A stretch of 64,000 bases of DNA from Acidaminococcus sp050873445 (GCF_050873445.1 NZ_JBNMIU010000004.1:1-64000), one strand, 5' to 3'; shown: positions 43,938-53,680, numbered from the stretch's first letter. Notes: generated from the sequence alone by a model not told the origin. Numbers and translations: made by a program.

Positions 43938-45701
43938 ATGGGTTTCTACTCTATGCCTAGATATTTTCAACAACTGCCTCAAGTAGGCAAACCGCTGAAA
44001 AAAGCAGATGCTGACAATACCGAAAAGCTGAAGAAAATCGAAGACGAGATCCATGCGCTGATCCAACAAGCGCAGGATGCCGGTAAGGCTGATGCTGACG
44101 TCAACAAGAGAGGCGAACTGACTGCCCGCCAGAGATTGGAAAAACTGGTGGAACCTGGTACTTGGAGACCGCTGAACAGCCTGTTCAACCCCCAGGGCAA
44201 CAAGAATGGTTCTGTGGGTATCCTGAAGGGCCTGGGCCGTGTAAACGGCAAATGGTGCGTGATTGTTGCTTCCGATAACAAGAAGCTGGCCGGTGCCTGG
44301 GTGCCTGGGCAGGCTGAATGCCTGCTGCGGGCTTCCGATACCGCCAAGACCCTGCACATTCCTCTGGTGTATGTGCTGAACTGCTCCGGCGTTAAATTCG
44401 ATGAACAGGAAAAAGTATATCCCAACCGTCGCGGCGGCGGTACTCCTTTCTTCCGCAATGCTGCACTGAATCAGATGGGCGTTCCTGTCATCGTAGGAAT
44501 CTACGGGACGAACCCTGCAGGCGGCGGCTACCATTCCATCAGCCCGACTGTGATCATCGCTCATGAAAAAGCCAACATGGCTGTAGGCGGTGCCGGCATC
44601 ATGGGCGGCATGAACCCCAAAGGCCATGTGGATACGGAATATGCCAACGAAATCGCTGATATGGTGGATCGCTCCGGCAAGACTGAACCTCCGGGAGCTG
44701 TCGACATCCACTATACGGAAACCGGTTTCATCCGCGAAGTGTACGCTTCTGAAGAAGGCGTCCTGGAAGGCATCAAGAAATATGTAGGCATGCTGCCGAA
44801 ATATGATCCTGAATTCTTCCGTGTAGACGATCCGAAAGAACCTGCTTTCCCGGCTGACGATCTGTACAGCATGGTCCCGCTGAACGACAAACGGGCTTAT
44901 GATATCTACAATGTAATCGGCCGTCTGTTCGATAACAGCGAATTCAAAGAATACAAGAAAGGCTATGGCCCTGAAATGGTTACGGGCATGGCCAAAGTCA
45001 ACGGTCTGCTGGTTGGTGTTGTGGCCAACGTCCAGGGCCTGCTGATGAACTATCCTGAATACAAGGCTGCCGGCTCTGTGGGTATCGGCGGCAAGCTGTA
45101 TCGCCAGGGCCTGATGAAGATGAACGAATTCGTCGCTCTGTGCACCAGAGACCGTCTGCCCATCGTATGGATCCAGGACACCACTGGTATCGATGTAGGC
45201 AATGATGCAGAAAAGGCTGAACTGCTGGGTCTGGGTCAATCCCTGATCTATTCCATCCAGAGTTCCAAGATTCCGCAATTCGAAATCACTCTGAGAAAAG
45301 GTACTGCTGCTGCCCACTATGTACTGGGTGGCCCGCAGGGCAATGATACCAACGCTTTCTCCATCGGTACTGCCGCTACGGAAATCGCCGTTATGAACGG
45401 TGAAACCGCTGCTACGGCCATGTACTCCCGGAGACTGGCCAAAGACCGGAAAGCCGGTAAGGACCTGCAGCCGACCATCGACAAGATGAATACCCTGATG
45501 CAGGCATTCTACACCAAATCTCGTCCGAAAGTTTGCGCCGAACTGGGCCTGGTGGACGAAATCGTGGATATGAACAAACTGCGTGGCTATGTGGTTGCCT
45601 TTACGGAAGCTGCTTACCAGAATCCGGAAAGCATCTGCCCGTTCCATCAAATGCTGCTGCCTCGTGCCATCAGAGAGTTCGACACTTTCGTAAAGAAATA
45701 A
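43938..45701 (+). CDS. gcdA: Glutaconyl-CoA decarboxylase alpha subunit
   Basis: A 587-residue carboxytransferase, the length known for A. fermentans GcdA. It takes CO2 from glutaconyl-CoA, giving crotonyl-CoA, and passes it to biotin on GcdC. Both crotonase-fold halves are clear, for example GTNPAGGGYHSISPTVIIAH and VLGGPQGNDTNAFSIGTAATE. CAGGAGG precedes the ATG. Its membrane partners are encoded about 16 kb away at 26363-28353, an arrangement described in A. fermentans. Confidence 0.97.
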   Translation: MGFYSMPRYFQQLPQVGKPLKKADADNTEKLKKIEDEIHALIQQAQDAGKADADVNKRGELTARQRLEKLVEPGTWRPLNSLFNPQGNKNGSVGILKGLGRVNGKWCVIVASDNKKLAGAWVPGQAECLLRASDTAKTLHIPLVYVLNCSGVKFDEQEKVYPNRRGGGTPFFRNAALNQMGVPVIVGIYGTNPAGGGYHSISPTVIIAHEKANMAVGGAGIMGGMNPKGHVDTEYANEIADMVDRSGKTEPPGAVDIHYTETGFIREVYASEEGVLEGIKKYVGMLPKYDPEFFRVDDPKEPAFPADDLYSMVPLNDKRAYDIYNVIGRLFDNSEFKEYKKGYGPEMVTGMAKVNGLLVGVVANVQGLLMNYPEYKAAGSVGIGGKLYRQGLMKMNEFVALCTRDRLPIVWIQDTTGIDVGNDAEKAELLGLGQSLIYSIQSSKIPQFEITLRKGTAAAHYVLGGPQGNDTNAFSIGTAATEIAVMNGETAATAMYSRRLAKDRKAGKDLQPTIDKMNTLMQAFYTKSRPKVCAELGLVDEIVDMNKLRGYVVAFTEAAYQNPESICPFHQMLLPRAIREFDTFVKK

Positions 45702-45723
45702 TTCTTACGGAGGCTAACCATTC

Positions 45724-46515
45724 ATGAGTATCTATACCTTGGGAATCGATGTTGGATCTACGGCATCCAAGTGCGTTATCCTGAAAGACGGAAAAGACAT
45801 CGTGGCAAAATCCCTGGTAGACGTGGGGACCGGTACATCCGGTCCCGCACGTTCTATTAAGGAAGTGCTGGAAAATGCCCACATGAAGCGGGAAGATATG
45901 GCCTTTACCCTGGCTACCGGCTACGGACGCAATTCGCTGGAAGGCATTGCTGACAAACAGATGAGCGAACTGAGCTGCCATGCCATGGGTGCCAGTTTCC
46001 TGTGGCCCAATGTCCATACGGTCATCGATATCGGCGGCCAGGATGTGAAGGTCATCCATGTGGATAACGGTGCCTTGACCAATTTCCAGATGAATGATAA
46101 ATGCGCTGCCGGGACAGGCCGTTTCCTGGATGTAATGGCAAATATCCTGGAGGTGAAAGTTTCTCAGTTGGCTGAGCTGGGTGCCCAGTCTAAGAAACGG
46201 ATCTCCATCAGCTCCACTTGTACGGTATTTGCCGAAAGTGAAGTCATCAGCCAGCTGTCCAAAGGCGCGGATAAGGTCGACATCATTGCCGGGATCCATC
46301 GTTCCGTAGCCAGCCGTGTCGTCGGCCTTGCCAACCGGGTGGGGGTTGTGAAGGACGTAGTGATGACGGGCGGTGTGGCCCAGAACTATGGTGTGAGACA
46401 GGCCTTGGAAGAAGGTCTTGGTGTGGAAATCAAGACATCTCCTCTGGCACAGTATAATGGTGCCCTGGGTGCTGCCCTGTATGCATATAAAAAAGCGTTG
46501 AAAAATCAAGCGTAA
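45724..46515 (+). CDS. hgdC: 2-Hydroxyglutaryl-CoA dehydratase activator (component A)
   Basis: A 263-residue ATP-dependent reductase that injects a high-energy electron into the dehydratase HgdAB. It has the ASKHA fold with GIDVGSTASK at 7-16 and DIGGQDVK near 103-110. The bridging 4Fe-4S ligands are C127 (NDKCAAGTG) and C166 (SSTCTVF), at the positions known for A. fermentans. The C-terminus is a few residues longer. ACGGAGG precedes the ATG. Confidence 0.97.
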   Translation: MSIYTLGIDVGSTASKCVILKDGKDIVAKSLVDVGTGTSGPARSIKEVLENAHMKREDMAFTLATGYGRNSLEGIADKQMSELSCHAMGASFLWPNVHTVIDIGGQDVKVIHVDNGALTNFQMNDKCAAGTGRFLDVMANILEVKVSQLAELGAQSKKRISISSTCTVFAESEVISQLSKGADKVDIIAGIHRSVASRVVGLANRVGVVKDVVMTGGVAQNYGVRQALEEGLGVEIKTSPLAQYNGALGAALYAYKKALKNQA

Positions 46516-46549
46516 GCGTGATTTCATTTCGAGAGAAGGAAGGATCATT

Positions 46550-47983
46550 ATGCCAAAGAAAGTAAGCCCTGGCGTTCAGGCATTGAGAGATGTAGTTGAA
46601 AAGGTTTACAGAGAATTGCGGGAAGCCAAAGAAAGAGGAGAAAAAGTAGGCTGGTCCTCTTCCAAGTTCCCCTGCGAATTGGCTGAATCTTTCGGTCTGC
46701 ACGTAGGTTATCCTGAAAACCAGGCTGCTGGTATCGCTGCCAACCGTGACGGTGAAGTAATGTGCCAGGCTGCTGAAGATATGGGATACGATAACGATAT
46801 CTGCGGGTATGCCCGGATTTCCCTGGCTTATTCTGCCGGTTATCGTGGTGCCAATAAGATGGACAAAGATGGCAACTACGTCATCAACCCCAACAGCGGC
46901 AAACAGAAGAAAGACGAAAACGGCAAGAAGGTCTTTGATGAAAACGGCAAACCCGTAATCGATCCCAAGACGCTGAAACCGTATCCGACTGTTGATAACA
47001 TTTATGAAATTGCTGCTCTGCCCGAAGGGGAAGAAAAGACCCGCCGGCAGAATGCACTGCATAAATATCGTCAGATGACCATGCCTCAGCCGGACTTCCT
47101 GCTGTGCTGCAACAACATCTGCAACTGCATGACCAAATGGTATGAAGACATTGCCCGTCGTCATAACATTCCCCTGATCATGATCGATGTTCCTTACAAT
47201 GAATTCGACCATGTAAACGAATCCAACGTAAAATATATCCGTGCTCAGCTGGATACGGCCATCCATCAAATGGAAGAAATCTCCGGCAAGAAGTTCGATG
47301 AAGACAAGTTCGAACAATGCTGCCAGAACGCCAACCGTACTGCTAAAGCTTGGTTGAAGGTTTGCGACTATCTGCAATACAAACCGGCTCCGTTCAACGG
47401 GTTCGATTTGTTCAACCACATGGCTGATGTAGTAACCGCTCGTGGCCGTGTAGAAGCTGCTGAAGCTTTCGAACTGCTGGCCAGCGAACTGGAACAGCAT
47501 GTAAAAGAGGGTACCACCACTGCTCCGTTCAAAGAACAGCATCGTATCATGTTCGAAGGTATCCCCTGCTGGCCGAAACTGCCGAACCTGTTCAAACCGC
47601 TGAAAGCCAACGGCCTGAACATCACCGGCGTTGTGTATGCTCCTGCTTTTGGGTTCGTGTACGACAACTTGGATGGTCTGGTCAAAGCCTACTGCAAAGC
47701 GCCTAACTCCGTCAGCATCGAACAAGGTGTTGCTTGGCGTGAAGGTCTGATCCGTGACAACAAGGTCGACGGTGTACTGGTCCATTACAACCGGTCCTGC
47801 AAACCTTGGAGCGGTTATATGCCTGAAATGCAGCGCCGGTTCACCAAAGACATGGGTATCCCCACTGCCGGATTCGACGGTGACCAGGCTGACCCGAGAA
47901 ACTTCAATGCGGCTCAGTATGAGACCCGTGTTCAAGGCTTGGTCGAAGCCATGGAAGCAAATGATGAAAAGAAGGGGAAATAA
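46550..47983 (+). CDS. hgdA: 2-Hydroxyglutaryl-CoA dehydratase alpha subunit
   Basis: A 477-residue subunit of component D, which dehydrates (R)-2-hydroxyglutaryl-CoA to glutaconyl-CoA through a ketyl radical. Length and sequence agree with the A. fermentans subunit. Cysteine-rich stretches that can bind a 4Fe-4S cluster include DFLLCCNNICNCMTKW near 182-197. It overlaps nothing and is followed by hgdB after two bases. Confidence 0.97.
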   Translation: MPKKVSPGVQALRDVVEKVYRELREAKERGEKVGWSSSKFPCELAESFGLHVGYPENQAAGIAANRDGEVMCQAAEDMGYDNDICGYARISLAYSAGYRGANKMDKDGNYVINPNSGKQKKDENGKKVFDENGKPVIDPKTLKPYPTVDNIYEIAALPEGEEKTRRQNALHKYRQMTMPQPDFLLCCNNICNCMTKWYEDIARRHNIPLIMIDVPYNEFDHVNESNVKYIRAQLDTAIHQMEEISGKKFDEDKFEQCCQNANRTAKAWLKVCDYLQYKPAPFNGFDLFNHMADVVTARGRVEAAEAFELLASELEQHVKEGTTTAPFKEQHRIMFEGIPCWPKLPNLFKPLKANGLNITGVVYAPAFGFVYDNLDGLVKAYCKAPNSVSIEQGVAWREGLIRDNKVDGVLVHYNRSCKPWSGYMPEMQRRFTKDMGIPTAGFDGDQADPRNFNAAQYETRVQGLVEAMEANDEKKGK

Positions 47984-47985
47984 CA

Positions 47986-49125
47986 ATGGCTATCAGTGCA
48001 CTGCTTGATGAATTCAAACAAATCTCTGCCAGCCCGAAAACCATGCTGGCAAAATATAAAGCCCAGGGTAAAAAAGCCATCGGCTGTCTGCCTTACTATA
48101 GCCCGGAAGAACTGGTCTATGCTGCAGGCATGGTTCCCATGGGTGTATGGGGCTGCAACGGCAAACAGGAAGTCCGTTCCAAGGAATATTGCGCTTCTTT
48201 CTACTGCACCGTTGCCCAACAATCCCTGGAAATGCTGCTGGACGGCACTCTGGACGGCCTGGACGGCATTATCACTACGGTTCTGTGCGATACCCTGCGT
48301 CCTATGAGCCAGAATTTCAAAGTTGCCATGGCTGGCAAGATGCCTGTCATTTTCCTGGCTCATCCGCAGGTCCGTCAAACTGCTGCCGGCCGCCAGTTCA
48401 CCTATGATGCCTACAATGAAGTGAAGGGCCATCTGGAAGAAATCTGCGGTCATGAAATCACCAACGATGCCATCAAAGATGCCATCAAAGTGTACAATAA
48501 GAGCCGTCAGGCCCGCCGTGAATTCTGCAAACTGGCCAACGAACATCCGGATCTGATTCCGGCTTCTGCTCGTGCTGCTGTTCTGCGTGCAGCTTACTTC
48601 ATGCTGAAGGATGAATATACCGCAAAGCTGGAAGAACTGAACAAAGAACTGGCTGCTGCTCCGGCTGGCAAGTTCGATGGCCACAAAGTGGTTGTTTCCG
48701 GTATCATCTACAATATGCCCGGCGTGCTGAAAGCTATGGACGACAACAAGCTGGTCGTAGCTGCAGATGACTGCGCTTACGAAAGCCGCAGCTTCGCAGT
48801 GGATGCTCCGGAAGACCTGGATAATGGTCTGCAGGCCCTGGCTGTACAGTTCTCCAAACAGAAGAACGATGTACTGCTGTACGACCCGACTTATCAACAA
48901 AACACTCGTGCTGAATATGTGTGCCAGCTGGTAAAAGACAGCGGCGCTGAAGGTGTTGTGGTCTTCATGATGCAATTCTGCGATCCGGAAGAAATGGAAT
49001 ATCCTGACCTGAAGAAGGCTCTGGATGCCCATCACATTCCTCATGTGAAGATCGGTGTGGATCAACAGACCCGTGACTTCGGGCAAGCCCAGACCGCTCT
49101 GGAAGCTTTTGCAGAAAGCCTGTAA
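47986..49125 (+). CDS. hgdB: 2-Hydroxyglutaryl-CoA dehydratase beta subunit
   Basis: A 379-residue second subunit of component D, again matching A. fermentans in length, with KKAIGCLPYYSPEELVYAAG near 27-46 and GIITTVLCDTLRPM near 91-104 as family segments. AAGGGG in the end of hgdA serves as ribosome binding site. It ends the hydroxyglutarate operon at a strong hairpin. Confidence 0.97.
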   Translation: MAISALLDEFKQISASPKTMLAKYKAQGKKAIGCLPYYSPEELVYAAGMVPMGVWGCNGKQEVRSKEYCASFYCTVAQQSLEMLLDGTLDGLDGIITTVLCDTLRPMSQNFKVAMAGKMPVIFLAHPQVRQTAAGRQFTYDAYNEVKGHLEEICGHEITNDAIKDAIKVYNKSRQARREFCKLANEHPDLIPASARAAVLRAAYFMLKDEYTAKLEELNKELAAAPAGKFDGHKVVVSGIIYNMPGVLKAMDDNKLVVAADDCAYESRSFAVDAPEDLDNGLQALAVQFSKQKNDVLLYDPTYQQNTRAEYVCQLVKDSGAEGVVVFMMQFCDPEEMEYPDLKKALDAHHIPHVKIGVDQQTRDFGQAQTALEAFAESL

Positions 49126-49134
49126 GATTACGAT

Positions 49135-49171
49135 AAAAGAGGGAACTGTGGAAATCACAGTTCCCTCTTTT
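49135..49171 (+). terminator. Terminator after hgdB
   Basis: A 16-base perfect stem (49135-49150 with 49156-49171) has a GAAAT loop and T residues at the end. It may act in both directions. Confidence 0.9.
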
Positions 49172-49198
49172 GCGATTTGGGTATCGAATTTTTGGCTT

Positions 49199-49293
49199 AA
49201 AAATAGGGACTGCGAAATCATTCTTCACAGTTCCTATTTTTTTGCCAGCATCAGCTGGCTTCCCTCGGATAGTGATTCATGACGGGGATGTGG
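49199..49293. repeat. Dispersed intergenic repeat, copy B
   Basis: Second copy of the element at 6538-6630. In minus orientation it has a small GCCAGC-TGAT-GCTGGC hairpin, then a GGAACTGTGAA/TTCGCAGTCCC hairpin with a T-run. Its right end touches the stop codon of the minus-strand CoA-transferase gene, for which it looks like the terminator. Confidence 0.7.
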
Positions 49294-50628
49294 TTAGAAA
49301 AGCAGACCGCATTTTTTTGCATCCGCAGTGAGCTGTTCCCGGAAGGACGGATGGGCAATGGAAATGAGGGCTTTGGCCCGCTTGTCCAGGGGCAGGCCCC
49401 GGAGCCAGGCCGTACCATATTCGGTGACCACATAATCCACATCGTTCCGGGAGGTGGAAACGACGGTCCCCGGCCGGAAGGAAAGGACAATCTTGGAACG
49501 CAGGATTTTTTCTCCATTCTGCTTTCGGGCAGTATAGCAGGAAGGAAGGGCCAGGATGGATTTGCCTCCCGGAGAGAGCTGGGCGCCTTCAATCGTTTCT
49601 GTCTGGGCACCGGTGGCACTCCATTGGGTAAAGCCCATGGATTCAGCAGAACACTGGCCGGTCAGATCGATTTCCAGGGCTGTATTCAGGGAAACCATGT
49701 TCCGATTCCGTGCGATGACGGCCGGGGAGTTGGTATAATAGCCTCCTTTGATCAGGATGGTCCTGTTTTCATGAAGGAACTGGTACAGCTTTTGGCTGCC
49801 GGCGGCAAAAGCTGTCACCGTCTGTCCCGTATGGAAGTCTTTTTGGGAATTATCTACGGCTCCGCAGCGGATCAGCTCCATAAGGCTTTCACTGAACATG
49901 CCGGAATGGATGCCCAGGTGACGGCGGTCTTTCAGCCGGATGGCCACCGCATCGGGGATGTGCCCCACGCCCAGCTGGAGGGTGGAACCGTCCGGAATCA
50001 GTTCAGCAACCCGGGTACCGATGGCTTCATCCACAGGACGCAGGGTGGCTTGCGGCATTTCCGGTACCGGCCGGTCTGTTTCCACAAAGGCGGTCACCCT
50101 CGAAAGGGGCAGAGTGGTATCCCCATAGGTCCGGGGAAAGCGGGAGCTCACTTCCAGGAGGACCAGCGCTCCGCTGTCAATGATTTCCCGTTCGAACAGG
50201 GCGCTGATGGAAAGAGAAAAATTTCCCTGCGCATCCAGAGGAGAAGCTGTGGCCAGAAGTACCGGACGGCGGTCTTCAGACCGGAGCCGCTGGAAGGTCT
50301 TTCGGACCAGGTTGGTGGAGTAACCGGGAATGAAGCTGCACAGTCCTTCCTGATGGGCTTTCCGTGCCGGCGGGCTGAAGAACCAACAGACATGTTCCAG
50401 GGTCTCCTGCATGGCCGGGTCATGGTACCAGGGAAGATCCCGGGCAGGCATACAGGAATTGAATATGATGTTTTTCCGACCCATCCTGTGGAGCAGGGGC
50501 AGCTGTTCCAGCAGCGTCACCGGCTCGGCCAGGGCCTGGGCGGACAGGATATAGTCACCGTCCCGGAGAAGGCTTAGCAGCTCTGGAACGGTCTTTTTTT
50601 TTGTATTGTATTCATTTAGCAAAGACAA
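49294..50628 (-). CDS. CoA-transferase family protein lacking the usual catalytic glutamate
   Basis: A 444-residue protein of the acetyl-CoA hydrolase/4-hydroxybutyrate or butyryl-CoA transferase group. The family's HTEMFSDG motif, whose Glu forms the CoA thioester, reads HSGMFSES here, with Gly at 243. The usual GGQxDFxxGA loop reads GAQTETIEGA. Otherwise the protein is full length and intact. The TTG start has GGAGG eight bases upstream. A run of nine A near codons 8-11 is prone to slippage. It may be an inactive or repurposed enzyme. The extended -10 at 50719-50727 is its likely promoter. Confidence 0.85.
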   Translation of the reverse strand: MSLLNEYNTKKKTVPELLSLLRDGDYILSAQALAEPVTLLEQLPLLHRMGRKNIIFNSCMPARDLPWYHDPAMQETLEHVCWFFSPPARKAHQEGLCSFIPGYSTNLVRKTFQRLRSEDRRPVLLATASPLDAQGNFSLSISALFEREIIDSGALVLLEVSSRFPRTYGDTTLPLSRVTAFVETDRPVPEMPQATLRPVDEAIGTRVAELIPDGSTLQLGVGHIPDAVAIRLKDRRHLGIHSGMFSESLMELIRCGAVDNSQKDFHTGQTVTAFAAGSQKLYQFLHENRTILIKGGYYTNSPAVIARNRNMVSLNTALEIDLTGQCSAESMGFTQWSATGAQTETIEGAQLSPGGKSILALPSCYTARKQNGEKILRSKIVLSFRPGTVVSTSRNDVDYVVTEYGTAWLRGLPLDKRAKALISIAHPSFREQLTADAKKCGLLF

Positions 50629-50718
50629 AGGGAATTCCTCCTTATAAGATGGTCCGGACGATTTTACACAGCAGATTGCTCAGGGACTCAGGTACTGGAG
50701 CTCTGATTGATTGGATTT

Positions 50719-50727
50719 ATTATACCA
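50719..50727 (-). promoter_or_regulatory. Extended -10 promoter of the CoA-transferase-like gene
   Basis: On the minus strand TGG-TATAAT (50727-50719), with no clear -35. Confidence 0.55.
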
Positions 50728-50819
50728 TGGAACCCGGGCTCAACAGGGAAAGCGGTGGAAAAAGTCAGGAAATTGATGGGAAAACCGGAATTTGTAACGG
50801 TTGTCTTATGAGAGGACAC

Positions 50820-50877
50820 ATACTGCTTATTGTGTCTACAACGTCGAAATCGAAGAGAAAAACACAATATATAGTAA
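50820..50877 (+). promoter_or_regulatory. Pair of NrdR-box-like operators
   Basis: ACACAATATATAGTAA (50862-50877) is close to the NrdR consensus. ATACTGCTTATTGTGT (50820-50835) is a weaker copy that keeps the GTGT end. The starts are 42 bases apart, four helical turns. They lie just before the nrdD promoter, as expected for nucleotide-dependent repression by NrdR. Confidence 0.6.
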
Positions 50878-50883
50878 TTTTCC

Positions 50884-50912
50884 TTGCAGAAAACAGGAAA
50901 GTATTGTATGAT
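50884..50912 (+). promoter_or_regulatory. nrdDG promoter
   Basis: TTGCAG (50884-50889), 17 bases, TATGAT (50907-50912). Confidence 0.65.
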
Positions 50913-51007
50913 AATAAAAGATTTTTCAAAGCCATTTAGAAAATAAATTCAATGAGATATTAATTATTGAAAAAAGAAAATAAGGATACCAGAGAAGGGG
51001 AGCGGCT

Positions 51008-53134
51008 ATGAAGGTTATCAAAAGAGACGGCTCTACGGTTTCTTTCGACCGGAGCAAGATCGTCAGAGCCATATCGAAAGCCAATAAGGCTGTGGAAGAA
51101 AAAGAACGGCTTCTGCAGGAAGATATCGAAGAGATTGCGTCTTTCGTAGAGCATAAGAACAAAAAGAGACTTCTGGTGGAAGATATCCAGGATATGGTGG
51201 AAAAACAGATCATGATCCGGGGCCGATACGAACTGGCCAAGGCCTATATCATCTACCGCTACAACCGGGCTCTGGTCCGCAAGGCCAATACCACCGATGA
51301 TTCCATCCTGAGCCTGATCAGCAACAAGAACAAGGATGTGATGGAGGAAAACTCCAACAAGAATGCCGTCATGGTTTCCACCCAGCGTGACTTGATTGCC
51401 GGAGAAGTATCCCGTGACCTGACCCGCCGTGTGGTGTTGCCGGAAAAGATTTCCCGGGCCCATGACGAAGGGGTCATTCATTTCCATGATTCGGATTACT
51501 TCATCCAGCCCATGTTCAACTGCTGCCTGGTGAACCTGGGCGATATGCTGGATAACGGTACGGTGATGCACGGCAAACTGATTGAAAGTCCCAAGAGCTT
51601 CCAGGTGGCCTGTACCGTCATGACCCAGATCATTGCCTCTGTGGCTTCCGCCCAGTACGGCGGCCAGTCCGTGGATGTGTCCCACCTTGGTAAATACCTG
51701 CGCCGCAGCCGGGAAAAATTCAGGAAGCGCCTGATTGAAACCACCCATGGTGATTTGCCGGAAGATGAGATGGAAGCCATCCTGGACAGCCGGATGAAAG
51801 ATGAACTGGCCAGCGGGGTACAGACCATCCAATATCAGATCAATACATTGATGACTACAAACGGACAATCTCCTTTCGTGACATTGTTCCTGCATCTGGA
51901 CCCCAACGATGAATACATTGAGGAAAATGCCCAGATCATCGAAGAAATCCTGCAGCAGCGCCTGGAGGGCATCAAGAATGAAGTGGGCGTCTATGTGACT
52001 CCGGCCTTCCCGAAACTGGTGTACGTACTGGACGAATTCAACTGCCTGAAGGGCGGTAAGTACGATTATCTGACTAAGCTGGCTGTGAAGTGCTCCATCA
52101 AACGGATGTATCCGGATTACATTTCCGCCAAGAAAATGCGGGAAATCTATCAGGGCAATGTGTTTTCTCCCATGGGCTGCCGTTCCTTCCTGTCTCCCTG
52201 GAAGGATAAGGATGGCAACTACAAGTTCGAAGGAAGATTCAATCAGGGTGTTGTTTCTCTGAATCTGCCCCAGATCGGTATCATTGCCAAAGGTGACGAA
52301 GACAAGTTCTGGAAACTGCTGGATGAACGGCTGGAACTGTGCTATGAAGCCCTGATGGTGCGCCACAATGCGCTGAAGGGCATCCGCAGCGATGTGAGTC
52401 CCATCCACTGGCAGAACGGTGCCATCGCCCGGCTGAAGAAGGGTGAGACCATCGATAAACTGCTGGAAGGCGGCTATTCTACCCTGAGCCTGGGCTATAT
52501 CGGACTGTACGAATGTACCAAGGCCATGAAGGGTGTCAGCCATACCACCCCTGAAGGGGAAGAATTTGCTATGCGGGTGATGAAGCGCCTGCGCAAGGCT
52601 TGTGATGACTGGAAAGCCAAAACCGGCCTGGGCTTCGCCCTGTACGGTACTCCGGCGGAATCCTTGTGTTATCGATTTGCCCGGATTGACAAAGAACGGT
52701 TCGGCACCATCAAAGACATTACCGACAAGGGCTACTACACCAACTCCTACCATGTGGATGTACGGGAACCCATTGATGCCTTCAGCAAGTTCAAGTTCGA
52801 ATCTCAGTTCCAGCCCATTTCTTCCGGCGGCTGCATTTCCTATGTAGAAATCCCTAACATGAAGAAGAATCCCACAGCCATCGAAGACGTGGTCCGGTTT
52901 ATCTACGACAATATCCAGTATGCGGAATTCAATACAAAATCCGATTACTGCCAGGTATGCGGCTTTGACGGAGAAATCCAGATCAACGACAATCTGGAAT
53001 GGGAATGCCCGCAATGCCACAACAAGGACCAGTCCAAGATGAACGTAACCCGGCGGACCTGCGGGTACCTGGGCGAAAACTTCTGGAATGTGGGCAAGAC
53101 CAAAGAAATCAAATCGAGAGTGCTGCATCTGTAA
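51008..53134 (+). CDS. nrdD: Anaerobic ribonucleoside-triphosphate reductase
   Basis: A 708-residue class III enzyme making dNTPs without oxygen. The N-terminal ATP-cone is at about 1-90. The C-terminal zinc ribbon CQVCGFDGE...CPQC is near 647-670. The glycyl-radical residue is G686 in RRTCGYLG. AAGGGGAGCGG precedes the ATG. The activase gene nrdG follows after 12 bases, and NrdR-like boxes stand upstream. Confidence 0.96.
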   Translation: MKVIKRDGSTVSFDRSKIVRAISKANKAVEEKERLLQEDIEEIASFVEHKNKKRLLVEDIQDMVEKQIMIRGRYELAKAYIIYRYNRALVRKANTTDDSILSLISNKNKDVMEENSNKNAVMVSTQRDLIAGEVSRDLTRRVVLPEKISRAHDEGVIHFHDSDYFIQPMFNCCLVNLGDMLDNGTVMHGKLIESPKSFQVACTVMTQIIASVASAQYGGQSVDVSHLGKYLRRSREKFRKRLIETTHGDLPEDEMEAILDSRMKDELASGVQTIQYQINTLMTTNGQSPFVTLFLHLDPNDEYIEENAQIIEEILQQRLEGIKNEVGVYVTPAFPKLVYVLDEFNCLKGGKYDYLTKLAVKCSIKRMYPDYISAKKMREIYQGNVFSPMGCRSFLSPWKDKDGNYKFEGRFNQGVVSLNLPQIGIIAKGDEDKFWKLLDERLELCYEALMVRHNALKGIRSDVSPIHWQNGAIARLKKGETIDKLLEGGYSTLSLGYIGLYECTKAMKGVSHTTPEGEEFAMRVMKRLRKACDDWKAKTGLGFALYGTPAESLCYRFARIDKERFGTIKDITDKGYYTNSYHVDVREPIDAFSKFKFESQFQPISSGGCISYVEIPNMKKNPTAIEDVVRFIYDNIQYAEFNTKSDYCQVCGFDGEIQINDNLEWECPQCHNKDQSKMNVTRRTCGYLGENFWNVGKTKEIKSRVLHL

Positions 53135-53146
53135 GGAGGCTTTTTC

Positions 53147-53680
53147 GTGAATTACGCGACCATCAAGAAAGTGGACGTGGCCAACGGCCCGGGCGTGCGG
53201 GTTTCCTTGTACGTCAGTGGCTGCACCCACCACTGCAAAGGTTGTTTCAACCAGGAAACCTGGGATTTTGCTTATGGAAAGCCTTTTACGCAGGCCCAGC
53301 TGAAAGAAATCCTGGAAGATTTGGAACCGGACTACATCCGGGGCTTCTCCCTTTTGGGCGGAGAACCCTTCGAACCGGTCAACCAGGAAGTGCTGGTGGG
53401 CGTACTCCGTCATATCCGGGAGCGCTATCCGCAAAAGACCATCTGGTGCTACAGCGGCTATCTGTTCGATCATGATATGCTGACCGGGAAGCTGGGCGAC
53501 CCAGCCATTACCCGGGAAATGCTGGGGTATCTGGATGTACTGGTAGACGGGGAATTCGTGGAAAGCAAAAAAAATCTGAATCTGCGGTTCAAAGGCAGCG
53601 AAAACCAGCGGATCATCAATGTACCCAAGTCTCTGGAAACGGGCAGTATCGTTTTGTGGGACGGAGAGGAATACGCGTAA
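53147..53680 (+). CDS. nrdG: Anaerobic ribonucleotide reductase activase
   Basis: A 177-residue radical SAM enzyme that makes the glycyl radical in NrdD. The cluster motif CTHHCKGC is at about 23-30. A GTG start has AAGGAGG upstream. The frame runs through to an ordinary stop before a terminator. Confidence 0.94.
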   Translation: MNYATIKKVDVANGPGVRVSLYVSGCTHHCKGCFNQETWDFAYGKPFTQAQLKEILEDLEPDYIRGFSLLGGEPFEPVNQEVLVGVLRHIRERYPQKTIWCYSGYLFDHDMLTGKLGDPAITREMLGYLDVLVDGEFVESKKNLNLRFKGSENQRIINVPKSLETGSIVLWDGEEYA

